The translations under genes were made by a program, and so were the position numbers. Of a stretch of DNA of 64,000 nucleotides, positions 38,850-46,761 are shown in pieces. Each line of letters starts with the position of its first letter. Position 1 is the first letter of the stretch. Location: positions 186,001-250,000 of the forward strand of contig NZ_JARKMY010000009.1 in the NCBI RefSeq assembly GCF_029360725.1. The letters are read 5' to 3'. The stretch is from Chryseolinea sp. H1M3-3. GTDB taxonomy: Bacteria; Bacteroidota; Bacteroidia; Cytophagales; Cyclobacteriaceae. A model generated the notes under the pieces. It saw only the letters and a list, made by a program, of their open reading frames with translations, did not search any database and had not been told where the DNA came from.

Positions 38850-39068
38850 AATTTTGCGCTGCTTCGATGTTCGATGTTCGTTGTTCTGTGATTCGACTAA
38901 TAACATGGAATATCGGATGTCGAACTTCGAATGAGCTCAAATGCCTTTCTTCAATGCTGAACAAGTTTCGAGACACGCGCTGAAGCAGGCTTTAGCAGAA
39001 TTGAAGCTATTGGGTAAAACTGCATCGCCACTTCGCAAATTTCCCTTCTCTTCCGTATCCGATAGTCC

Positions 39069-39866
39069 TCACCGAATTACCCTGAAGCTCCCTAGCACAT
39101 TTTGTTTTGTCAACTGAGATGGTGTAAATCCTGAAAACGATCGAATCTCATTGTTAAAATGGGGTTGGTCAAAGTAATTATATTGATAAGCTGTCGTCGT
39201 AAGAAACTCGCATGGCTGGTTGCTTAATGATCTTAATACTTTTTGAAAGCGAAAAATTCGCTGCAGCTTTTTAGGACTGACGCCCACATGCTTATTGAAT
39301 AACCGGGCGATGTGTTGCTGTGATCGTCCTATTTGACCTGCAATTTCTTTTACTGAAATTTCATCTGGTTGTTGTAATAAGGAGGTAACAGCTGGAATAC
39401 ACGATTCTTCACTTGCTTGGGCAAAAGCGGCCTCTAGCCAATTGCATAACATGCTTAATCGCCGATGAAGGCATTCGGTGCTGGCCATTTCATCGGAGAT
39501 TTTCTGAAATTTCTGTTTGTTAATAACATCCAGTTCAAACTCGGAATCTATAAATTCAGACATAGGAATCTTCATCAGGTGAAATGCTCCAAAGGGTTTG
39601 AAAATAACACCGACCTGCTCGAAGTTTCCGTGGTACTTCAAATCCAAATACGAAGTTGCAGGGCCCGCGAAAAAATTATTTTTCCAAGTAGCAAGAGCCC
39701 CATTTGTACGCGTTATACTAACGGCACCGCCAAAATTAAAAATCAAGCAACTGCCACCATCGGGCACGATTCTTTCGCTGCGTATTTCCTCTTGGCCTTG
39801 GGAAGCCCAAACAGCAGCAACAAATGGGTGTAAATGGTGTGAGATGTTTTGGAAGGCTATTTCCAT
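39069..39866 (-). CDS. AraC-family regulator with DUF6597 sensor domain
   Basis: A 265-residue regulator. Residues 1-140 match the DUF6597-type sensor region (SERIVPDGGSCLIFNFGG, GVIFKPFGAFHL), and the C-terminus (about 165-260) is the two-helix-turn-helix AraC DNA-binding domain (SVKEIAGQIGRSQQHIARLFNKHVGVSPKKLQRIFRF, then YNYFDQPHFNNEIRSFSGFTPS). It diverges from a membrane-linked cupin gene 201 bases away, which is the obvious regulatory target. In that gap there is a palindrome GACTAGTC near 39955, but no clear repeated AraC site. Confidence 0.87.
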   Translation of the reverse strand: MEIAFQNISHHLHPFVAAVWASQGQEEIRSERIVPDGGSCLIFNFGGAVSITRTNGALATWKNNFFAGPATSYLDLKYHGNFEQVGVIFKPFGAFHLMKIPMSEFIDSEFELDVINKQKFQKISDEMASTECLHRRLSMLCNWLEAAFAQASEESCIPAVTSLLQQPDEISVKEIAGQIGRSQQHIARLFNKHVGVSPKKLQRIFRFQKVLRSLSNQPCEFLTTTAYQYNYFDQPHFNNEIRSFSGFTPSQLTKQNVLGSFRVIR

Positions 39867-40067
39867 ACGGGCCAGCTTTCGTGTGGCAAACGGATTTACG
39901 TTCTAAAAGGTTGTCTGCCAACAGCGCTCATTTTTTATCAGTTTTTAGTCAAGAGACTAGTCATGCAAAAAAGCATTGAGAACATTGAAAGAATTTTTTT
40001 CGATGTTCATTTTTTCCAATCAACACTCACCTCACGATAATTTCTTTGCATCATAAAATCAAAACAA

Positions 40068-40733
40068 ATGAAAACTAGAACCATGTTTCTCGTCCCTGCC
40101 ATTATCATTACCGGCTACCTGGCCATTAGTATCGTCCTTCATCATTACTTATTCCCCTTGGAAAAAATTGACTATGCAAGTTATTTTAAACCGGGGGACC
40201 AATTAAACAGTGTTGCGGAAGGTTTTAATCAAACAGTTGTATCAGTGGAAGGTGAATGGCTTGATTCACGCCTGGTGATTCAACCCCATGCACCTGGCCC
40301 GCCTGAACATGTTCATACGGAGTTTGATGAAACATTCACAGTAAAGGAAGGCGTGCTGAGCGTTCTTATTAATGGTGAACACAAGTTGATCAGGGCTGGT
40401 GAATCGGTATTGATCCCAAAAGGAACGGCGCATAAACCCTTTAATGAATCCGATCACATTGTAATCGTTGAAAACCAGGATGGTAGAAAAAGTTTTCCGA
40501 CAAAGTTCGCTTACTATTTAAAGCAACTGTATCCTGTAATTGACGAGATGGGAAAAGATATCAGCTTGCTCAGGCTTACGCTGCAGATGTCGGTATACGG
40601 CAATGACATGGATACATGGATTGCTGGACCACCCATTGGTTTGCAACGCGCTATCCGCTTTACGGTTGCTCCGACTGCGAGACTTTTGGGTTATAAAAAT
40701 TATTATAAGCCAGGCTTAAGGGTTCAGAGATGA
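40068..40733 (+). CDS. Membrane-anchored cupin protein
   Basis: A 221-residue protein with one N-terminal membrane helix (about 5-27) followed by a cupin barrel (about 60-145). The metal-binding pattern is PPEHVHTEFDETFTVKEG, then IPKGTAHKPFNE, giving two or three His and a Glu. The remaining 70 residues are helical and contain a hydrophobic stretch. The gene is likely controlled by the divergent AraC regulator. No reaction can be assigned; the cupin could be a sensor, isomerase or dioxygenase. Confidence 0.75.
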   Translation: MKTRTMFLVPAIIITGYLAISIVLHHYLFPLEKIDYASYFKPGDQLNSVAEGFNQTVVSVEGEWLDSRLVIQPHAPGPPEHVHTEFDETFTVKEGVLSVLINGEHKLIRAGESVLIPKGTAHKPFNESDHIVIVENQDGRKSFPTKFAYYLKQLYPVIDEMGKDISLLRLTLQMSVYGNDMDTWIAGPPIGLQRAIRFTVAPTARLLGYKNYYKPGLRVQR

Positions 40734-40929
40734 GGATTTCGAAATGAAGGAGATGCACGGACCTGAGAATCCGCACGCGTCGTTACGCATTTTCTTTTGG
40801 CGCACCGTAGTTACTTTTCCTTCTGTCATGCGGGCTTACCTCATTCAGTTACCGTGCAACGCCCATCACATTTTCGTTGAATTTCCTTAAAAAGATTTGC
40901 ATCTTTAGTAAAGACCTACCCCGTGCTGT

Positions 40930-42180
40930 ATGAAAAAGTTCCGCGCGTCTCTCCTTGCTGTTTTTCTGCTGGCCTCGGTCCAAGCTTGTATTGCCAACGC
41001 TATCCTTATTCCGATGGACGAGGCTCAGAAGAATCATCTGAAATCGTATGGCCTAGCTTTTGACGCACTGCAACGGGGTGGCTATCTAGATTGGCTGTTG
41101 AATTACCGTGGCGGAAGTTTTCTCTTTCCATACGAGCAATACATTCACTCCGAGTGTGTCGTTCGGGGTATTTCATTTGAAGTTTTGTCTAGTGCAGCCG
41201 TTAATGCTATCCTGACAGAAATTGAATCTCCTGCAGTAAACATGAATGTTGTGCGGCTTGAAAAGTCCCCGCGCATTGCTGTTTATTCTCCCAAAGGCGA
41301 GTTCCTGAAAGATGAAACGGATGCAGTTATTACCGTGCTGGATTATGCCGAGATACCTTATACCATTATTTACGACGAAGAAGTTGTTGGAGAACAATTG
41401 GTTAAATATGACTGGCTTCACTTGCATCATGAAGATTTTACTGGCCAGGCAGGGCGGCACCTTAGACCGGAGTCTCAGCTGGAAGCAGACCTTCAAAAAA
41501 TTACTGCCAGTAAACTGGGGTATGCTAATGTAACGGCGATGAAGTTGGACGTAGCCAAAAAAATAAAAGGATTCTGCGCCGGCGGTGGCTATCTTTTCGC
41601 AATGTGCTCTGGTGCCGAAACGTTTGACATTGCATTGGCCGCAGACGGCGTAGATATCAGCGAGACGATGTACGATGGTGATGAGGTGGATCCGGATGCC
41701 CAGTCGAAACTCGACTTCTCGAAGACACTCGCCTTTGAGAATTTTACAATGGAGCCCGGGTACAGTCGGCGGTTTTCTGATATCAATACTGGCTGGGGAG
41801 ATTACTGGCAACGCAGCAACGACTTTTTTAGCCTTTTCCAATTTTCCGCAAAGTGGGACATCATCCCGTCCCTGCTAACGCAGAACCATGAGCACGCCAT
41901 CCGGGAGTTTATCGGACAAACCACAGCATTTAGCAAGTACGTTGTAAAACCCGCTGTACTGGTATTGGCGGAGAACAGACGGCTCAATAATGTCAGATAC
42001 ATCTATGGAGAATTGGGCCGGGGACACTGGACTTTTTATAGCGGGCATGACCCGGAAGGAACTCCAGGTCGTTGGAGGGAACCTACGGACCTCAACCAAC
42101 ACCCGAACTCACCAGGATACAGGCTTATATTGAACAACGTATTGTTTCCTTCAGCAAAAAAGAAAAAGCAAAAAACATGA
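40930..42180 (+). CDS. Exported glutamine-amidotransferase-like protein (often labelled asparagine synthetase B)
   Basis: A 416-residue protein with a signal peptide (1-23, ACIANA). It belongs to a Bacteroidota-specific family with the start ILIPMDEAQKNHLKSYGLAF...LDWLLNYRGGSFLFPY. The middle (about 115-260) follows a class I amidotransferase-like plan: RIAVYSPKGEF, then FCAGGGYLFAMCSGAETFDIAL, where the Cys in CSGA sits at a nucleophile-elbow-like position. The family label asparagine synthetase B is doubtful, since no ATP-pyrophosphatase domain is visible and the protein is exported. Periplasmic hydrolase or scaffold is possible. The end carries a lysine-rich tail. It stands alone. Confidence 0.65.
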   Translation: MKKFRASLLAVFLLASVQACIANAILIPMDEAQKNHLKSYGLAFDALQRGGYLDWLLNYRGGSFLFPYEQYIHSECVVRGISFEVLSSAAVNAILTEIESPAVNMNVVRLEKSPRIAVYSPKGEFLKDETDAVITVLDYAEIPYTIIYDEEVVGEQLVKYDWLHLHHEDFTGQAGRHLRPESQLEADLQKITASKLGYANVTAMKLDVAKKIKGFCAGGGYLFAMCSGAETFDIALAADGVDISETMYDGDEVDPDAQSKLDFSKTLAFENFTMEPGYSRRFSDINTGWGDYWQRSNDFFSLFQFSAKWDIIPSLLTQNHEHAIREFIGQTTAFSKYVVKPAVLVLAENRRLNNVRYIYGELGRGHWTFYSGHDPEGTPGRWREPTDLNQHPNSPGYRLILNNVLFPSAKKKKQKT

Positions 42181-42219
42181 TCATCATTTTTGAATCAATC
42201 AACGACTTGATCATGTTTT
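42172..42219 (+). terminator. Stem-loop overlapping the stop codon of the amidotransferase-like gene
   Basis: Perfect 12-bp arms AAAACATGATCA/TGATCATGTTTT (42172-42183 with 42208-42219) surround a 24-base loop and include the TGA stop. Only four T follow, so termination may be weak; the stem could instead protect the 3' end. Confidence 0.45.
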
Positions 42220-42302
42220 AGGAGGCAGTTCTCTGGTGACATTCGATCTAACTGACCAAGAGTTATAAATCTATTATGATAACTGAGTTTAGCGAGGTGA
42301 CT

Positions 42303-42330
42303 AAAAAAGCCACCGGGAATGATGGCTTTT
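42303..42330 (-). terminator. Terminator of the VOC gene, near-symmetric
   Basis: On the minus strand, AAAAGCCA (42330-42323), a 10-base loop and TGGCTTTT (42312-42305) run into a six-T tract. It is 18 bases after the VOC stop. Read from the plus strand it could also stop transcripts from the amidotransferase-like gene. Confidence 0.7.
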
Positions 42331-42348
42331 CATTTATGAGAATTGCTG

Positions 42349-42825
42349 TTAAGCTGTAACACCTTCTCTGAATTGTCTTGCGCGTTTTTCCATTTCTTCG
42401 TCGTCTACATCTTCAACGTGAGTTGCAATCCACCATTCATTTCCCCAATTGTCTTTGACGCCGGAGGAACGATCACCGTAAAACTCGTCAACAGGCTCCC
42501 GTAACGAAGTACCATTGGCATTTAAGGCTTTCTTGTATGTGTCGTCAACATTGTCAACATACAAGTATAGTCTACAGGTTCCAGCGGGATATTTCTCGGT
42601 AGCGTCACTGACCATAATTTGTGAATCACCGACCTGAATACTGGCATGCATTACCTTGCCGTCTTGTGTTTTCATGATCGCTGTTGTTTTTCCATCAAAT
42701 GACTGCTCGATAAACCGAATAAGTTCATTGGCACCATCCACAACCAGGAATGGAGTAACCGTGTGCATTCCCTCGGGAACTGCCTTCACGGATTTGCTTT
42801 TTTGGTTTTTGCTTTGCTTTTCCAT
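42349..42825 (-). CDS. VOC-family (PhnB/glyoxalase-like) protein
   Basis: A 158-residue cytoplasmic protein of the vicinal-oxygen-chelate superfamily, PhnB-like branch. Family segments are VTPFLVVDGANELIRFIEQSF, HASIQVGDSQIMVSDA, RLYLYVDNVDDTYKKAL and the final DRSSGVKDNWGNEWWIATH. Such proteins are dimers of paired beta-alpha-beta-beta-beta units that hold a metal between strands, but many PhnB-like members have no known substrate. The N-terminus is lysine-rich. It is monocistronic, with its own terminator. Confidence 0.85.
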   Translation of the reverse strand: MEKQSKNQKSKSVKAVPEGMHTVTPFLVVDGANELIRFIEQSFDGKTTAIMKTQDGKVMHASIQVGDSQIMVSDATEKYPAGTCRLYLYVDNVDDTYKKALNANGTSLREPVDEFYGDRSSGVKDNWGNEWWIATHVEDVDDEEMEKRARQFREGVTA

Positions 42826-43028
42826 GGTGTTTTTATTTTAGTGGTTATTAAAGGAAAACGATCCATAACGGGGTTTGTTCACGAGGATTTTGGTACGAAA
42901 GCCCAACCTGGAACAGCCTTGAGATTTAGCAAAAATTTACAAAAAAAACAGGTCATTGCGTTTTGTTACTGACAGGGGGTTGTCACCGAGTGTTTGTTCC
43001 TTTGAAGCATATCAAAATCAACAAAGCC

Positions 43029-43739
43029 ATGCAACAGCTTACATTGTTCAGCAATAACACGTCTCGCTCCGTACGGAAAAATATTAGTAAACGCGGCCGG
43101 AAGAATGTGCGGCCGGCTACCTCCGCTGCTCCACGATGGGATTTATGGATACAAGAGGCAGATTCAGAAAAAGAGATGGCGCTTTTTTTCCTGGACATCC
43201 GTAATTTTACACCCCTTGCCGAGAAACACCACGCTTTTGATGTTATACACCTTGTCAAAAAACTTTTTTCAACGTTTCATAATATCATCCGGGTGCATCA
43301 TGGTCAGATCATCGAAACTTCCGGTGATGGGTTTTATGCTGCTTTTGGCTTTAACAGTGATGTGAGCCGGGCAGTGAATGATTCGGTAAACGCCGGCATG
43401 GCCATATTGAAGACCCTCGAAAAACTAAACTCGGAATCTTTTGAACAAAACCTCCATCAACGCATAGATATTGGGATTGGTGTACATGTTGGAAAAGTTG
43501 CAACCGGCAGCCTACATCTTGGATCGAAGGATCATTTTGTGGTAATGGGCTATCCTGTGAATGTGGCTTCAAGGATACAGGCAGCGACGAAAGAGCTCAA
43601 CAACAATTTCATTGTGTCATCGGAGATTTTTAAGATGTTGAAGAATCCTGAGTTCTCCAATGAGCCGGTCAACATACGATTAAAAGGTGTAACAGATACA
43701 TGTGATGTACATCTGTTGGGGAGATCGTATGGGAGGTAG
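43029..43739 (+). CDS. Class III adenylate/guanylate cyclase
   Basis: A 236-residue soluble cyclase-domain protein. The start is set at ATG 43029 (MQQLTLFSNN), since the 22 upstream codons are not protein-like. A basic, unstructured N-terminus (about 1-40) precedes the catalytic domain (about 48-225). Metal-binding Asp56 lies in ALFFLDIRNFTPLAE, the second Asp100 in SGDGFYAAFG, and the transition-state Asn/Arg in YPVNVASRIQAA. It should convert a nucleoside triphosphate to the cyclic monophosphate; substrate preference is not clear by eye. A possible consumer of the product is the cNMP-domain kinase at 27959-29356. No sensor domain is attached. Confidence 0.85.
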   Translation: MQQLTLFSNNTSRSVRKNISKRGRKNVRPATSAAPRWDLWIQEADSEKEMALFFLDIRNFTPLAEKHHAFDVIHLVKKLFSTFHNIIRVHHGQIIETSGDGFYAAFGFNSDVSRAVNDSVNAGMAILKTLEKLNSESFEQNLHQRIDIGIGVHVGKVATGSLHLGSKDHFVVMGYPVNVASRIQAATKELNNNFIVSSEIFKMLKNPEFSNEPVNIRLKGVTDTCDVHLLGRSYGR

Positions 43740-43775
43740 TGGATTACACGAAATCCGGTCGCATGATAAAATTAC

Positions 43776-44795
43776 TTATTCAATCTTGACCGAATAACTA
43801 ACTATATACTCATCATTCAGGAGCAGGTGCACGATGTGTGTTCCCTTCGATGCGAAAACATGATCGATGTTGTATACGCCATCGTCGGAATGGGATACCG
43901 TGGGAACCACCACGTTTGATTGACCAGCGCGAATGAACTGTAAGGTTACATTTTCAAATTTATCATTACCCTGCTTTGCAAAGCGAAATGAAATCGGTTC
44001 CCCTTTTTTGCCAGCCACGTCGAATGTTTCGGGAAATTGTGGGTTAATGTTATAGCGAAAGGCGCCTCGGTAAATAAGCGGCCCATTTAAGAAAGCTTGT
44101 ATTGTGGGTTTCTCACCCAATAACAGCCACGATGAATCCAACGGATAATGACTTCTTACAAACAAGGAAGGATCTGCTAGAAAATAACTGTCGTCGTACT
44201 TCTTAATAAAACGCTTCAGTGTGGCATCAATCGAACCGCTCGACCATGTTGCGTCGCATAAAAACCAGTGGCCATCAAGTTGTATGGCATTCCAGGTATG
44301 ATTCGCGGTAGCTTGTCCCCGCACATTAGCGTGTGCGGTCCTTCCGTAACCATCGATGACTTCACAATTAAGTCCGGCATGCAATGCTAATTCCTTAACC
44401 AGGTAGGCATATCCCGAACAAACGGTCTTTCGATCCGTCATTAACGTATGGAATACCCGCTTCCCAAACTTCCTATTCCATGCGTCAAGCGCTTTAATAT
44501 CTTTAAGTTTTTCACGGACGCGCTTATTTTCTACGTATAGACCATAGTCATTGTCAATATTCGTGCAGATCCAGGAGTAGATCGACCTGAATTTTTCGAC
44601 CTCGGTAGGAAGTGTTCTTGTCAGTTTGTCGGCCAGCAGCGGGAGGTCTTGAAGCGAATGCTGAGGATACAACGCTGCAATGCTGTCGGCTTTGCTAAAA
44701 TCTGCTTCACTGAAATCCTGGACTTGCGCACTCAGCGTGAATGAATACGCGATGATAATTAAGAACAGTAAAGGAGTCTTAAATTGTTTCTCCAT
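43776..44795 (-). CDS. Exported transglutaminase-like protein
   Basis: The ATG at 44795 gives a 339-residue protein with a signal peptide (MEKQFKTPLLFLIIIAYSF..., cleavage after LSA-Q). The transglutaminase-like core (about 70-190) holds Cys126 in KTVCSGYAYL, His166 in ANHTWNAIQL and Asp181 in FLCDATW, a complete catalytic triad of the papain-like fold. The C-terminal 130 residues form an Ig-like beta domain. Similar Bacteroidota proteins may act as periplasmic peptidases or crosslinkers. It begins seven bases after the preceding CarboxypepD_reg gene, so the two are one operon. Confidence 0.85.
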   Translation of the reverse strand: MEKQFKTPLLFLIIIAYSFTLSAQVQDFSEADFSKADSIAALYPQHSLQDLPLLADKLTRTLPTEVEKFRSIYSWICTNIDNDYGLYVENKRVREKLKDIKALDAWNRKFGKRVFHTLMTDRKTVCSGYAYLVKELALHAGLNCEVIDGYGRTAHANVRGQATANHTWNAIQLDGHWFLCDATWSSGSIDATLKRFIKKYDDSYFLADPSLFVRSHYPLDSSWLLLGEKPTIQAFLNGPLIYRGAFRYNINPQFPETFDVAGKKGEPISFRFAKQGNDKFENVTLQFIRAGQSNVVVPTVSHSDDGVYNIDHVFASKGTHIVHLLLNDEYIVSYSVKIE

Positions 44796-44802
44796 AAAAT
44801 GA

Positions 44803-45528
44803 TCAGAAGAGATTCTTAACTTTTTTCCACCATCGAAGAATGCCAGAAGTAGTTTCTGTGTAGGCGCTATCAACATTTACTTCACCCATCAAGTGAACGT
44901 ACTCAAGTGTTATCTTGACTTCCAATACCTTCGACTCGCTCTTAACCACACGATATTCTTGTGTATCGTATCCGATAAAACTAAAGATCAATACGTCTCC
45001 CTCTTTTAACTTTTGAGGGAACTCAAATTGACCGTTAATATCTGTGGTTGCTCCAACGTTGGTTCCCTTCAACAGAATGTTAACCCCTGCTACCGGTTGA
45101 TTGTCGTATGGATCCGTCACCACACCTCTTATTGTATAATCGTCTGCAATTATTGGTGTGCTTTCATTGAATTGCTTGCCTTGACAGTGTATCTCTGTAT
45201 TTGTTTTTGCCGGTGGAAGATTGGCAGATCCTTGCTTGCTGACAAAAACAAACAACAGGCTCAGCACCCCGGCCTTAAGCAAGGTAAGACCCGGGCGAAT
45301 TTTAGGCAGCACCTGTTGTTGATATGCTTTTAGTTGTTGAGGTCGGAACCGCCCGCAGGTTTGAGTAGCATTGGTGGTAAAATAGCCAAATATTTCTTCA
45401 TCGTTCATATTGGTAAAGTCAATAACCGTTTTGTTGCAGGAGGCGCAGAATCCACCCTGAGCTCGCGCTGTAAAGCTGTTCCAATTTTCCGAGCATGCAT
45501 GGGGAATGCTTAATGATAAGTGTTTCAT
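44803..45528 (-). CDS. Membrane protein with N-terminal CxxC region and CarboxypepD_reg domain
   Basis: A 241-residue protein. Residues 1-60 carry a cytoplasmic cysteine-rich module (PHACSENW, GGFCASCNKTVIDFTNM, QTCGRFR), typical of a Bacteroidota group that seems to bind metal. A membrane helix at about 82-100 leads to an external CarboxypepD_reg/TonB-plug-like beta domain (about 130-210; IRGVVTDPYDNQPVAGVNILLKGTNVGATTDINGQFEF, IFSFIGYDTQEY). The last 20 residues are basic. With no barrel attached it is unlikely to be a SusC transporter; it may relay or anchor. Its operon partner is the transglutaminase-like gene. Confidence 0.8.
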   Translation of the reverse strand: MKHLSLSIPHACSENWNSFTARAQGGFCASCNKTVIDFTNMNDEEIFGYFTTNATQTCGRFRPQQLKAYQQQVLPKIRPGLTLLKAGVLSLLFVFVSKQGSANLPPAKTNTEIHCQGKQFNESTPIIADDYTIRGVVTDPYDNQPVAGVNILLKGTNVGATTDINGQFEFPQKLKEGDVLIFSFIGYDTQEYRVVKSESKVLEVKITLEYVHLMGEVNVDSAYTETTSGILRWWKKVKNLF

Positions 45529-45702
45529 TGGTGATGTTTTTACGGAAGATGCAGCGTAAGACCAAATTCCATAAAGAATTTTATTTTTTTATTCCGATGT
45601 ATGAAAACTTGAATAAAGAACACCCCTACACCTTTATTATGCCTCGCGAAGTTAAGTTTAGACGATAAACTTTCCCCTAACGGTTTGGGCTAAAGACATT
45701 TC

Positions 45703-46617
45703 CTACAAATACCGCTCAAGATTCTTTTTGAAGAAATGCGCACTATCGGTAATACTTTGAATCGGGTCTTTGGCAAAGTTTCCACCTTGCTCCAGGAAAT
45801 ACAACTGCATCCCTGCACGAGAAGCTTCGGGAAGGATTACCGTATAATCGATGGAACCGTTGCCCAGCTCTGTGTAATCCCTGCTCACTTTATCCATATC
45901 TTTGATATGCCACATAACAAAGCGTCCTGGTTGTTTGCTGAACAACTCCGCAGGGGTGAGCTTTGAAGAATGCATTACCCAGTAAAGATCGACTTGTAAT
46001 TTAACAAGTGCCGGATCTGTTTCCTGCATAATAATATCGTATCCATTCTGCCCGCCGTGATCGGCGAATTCAAAATCATGATTGTGATATGCAAATCCCA
46101 GTCCTGCTTTCGTGACTTGTTCACCAACGCTGTTTAGTTTGCTTGTGAGCAATTTGAATTTTTCCAATGTGCGTGATTCGGGCATTAACCACGGCCACGT
46201 GATGTATCGTTGACCGATAGCATGAGCACCTTCGATACACTGATCCACATATCGCTCCAATGCATCTGCTGGTGTATCCAAATAACGAAAAAGATCGTAG
46301 TGACCGCTGGACGTTGTTAGGTGGTTATCGTCAAGAAGTTGTTTGAAGGCGGATGCTTTTAAACCGTAGTACATCCTCTCGTCACCGTTGTAACCATAAG
46401 TTTCAAGATCTTCATATCCCAACGACGCAATCTGTTTTAATGTGCCAGTGAGATCGCTGGCCATCGCTGCGCGCACGGTGAACAGCTGTAGACCCATTTT
46501 ATACTTGTTCGATGCTGCTGAGGAATTAAAACCAGGAAGTGTTATAAGAGAAGCTGACATTATTGCACATGAGCTGTGGATAAATCTGCGGCGGTTAATT
46601 GGTTCTTGATTTTTCAT
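45703..46617 (-). CDS. Sugar phosphate isomerase/epimerase-like TIM-barrel protein with export signal
   Basis: A 304-residue protein from ATG 46617. The N-terminus NRRRFIHSSCAIMSASLITLPG looks like a twin-arginine signal. The mature part is a xylose-isomerase-like (AP endonuclease family 2) TIM barrel: KMGLQLFTVR, GYEDLETYGY, GLGFAYHNHDFEF, VKLQVDLYWVMHS, FVMWHIKDMD and the final LYFLEQGGN. The histidines and acids in these strands form a metal site for ketose/aldose isomerisation or epimerisation. Exported members in Bacteroidota are thought to act on sugars during uptake; exact substrate unknown. The 144-base gap to the permease gene holds no clear signal. Confidence 0.83.
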   Translation of the reverse strand: MKNQEPINRRRFIHSSCAIMSASLITLPGFNSSAASNKYKMGLQLFTVRAAMASDLTGTLKQIASLGYEDLETYGYNGDERMYYGLKASAFKQLLDDNHLTTSSGHYDLFRYLDTPADALERYVDQCIEGAHAIGQRYITWPWLMPESRTLEKFKLLTSKLNSVGEQVTKAGLGFAYHNHDFEFADHGGQNGYDIIMQETDPALVKLQVDLYWVMHSSKLTPAELFSKQPGRFVMWHIKDMDKVSRDYTELGNGSIDYTVILPEASRAGMQLYFLEQGGNFAKDPIQSITDSAHFFKKNLERYL

Positions 46618-46761
46618 CTTCAACTTGGTGTATACGGTACAGACCGCCAATATAAAAAATAAATATCCATTAAAAATTTTGTGCCTCTGTTGTCAATAAT
46701 CATAGATCTAACAACTGTTACCAGTGCGAGCAATCGATTGGCGTTAGGGCTCAACATAAAC

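Noticed and set aside
38941-39117. 58-codon plus-strand frame beginning MPFFNAEQVSRHALKQAL
   Set aside because: The N-terminal half looks protein-like, but the frame overlaps the end of the AraC gene and has no known family or signal; not enough to call a gene.
41173-41841. 222-codon minus-strand frame inside the amidotransferase-like gene
   Set aside because: Antisense to a clearly conserved coding sequence with signal peptide; no motif of its own.
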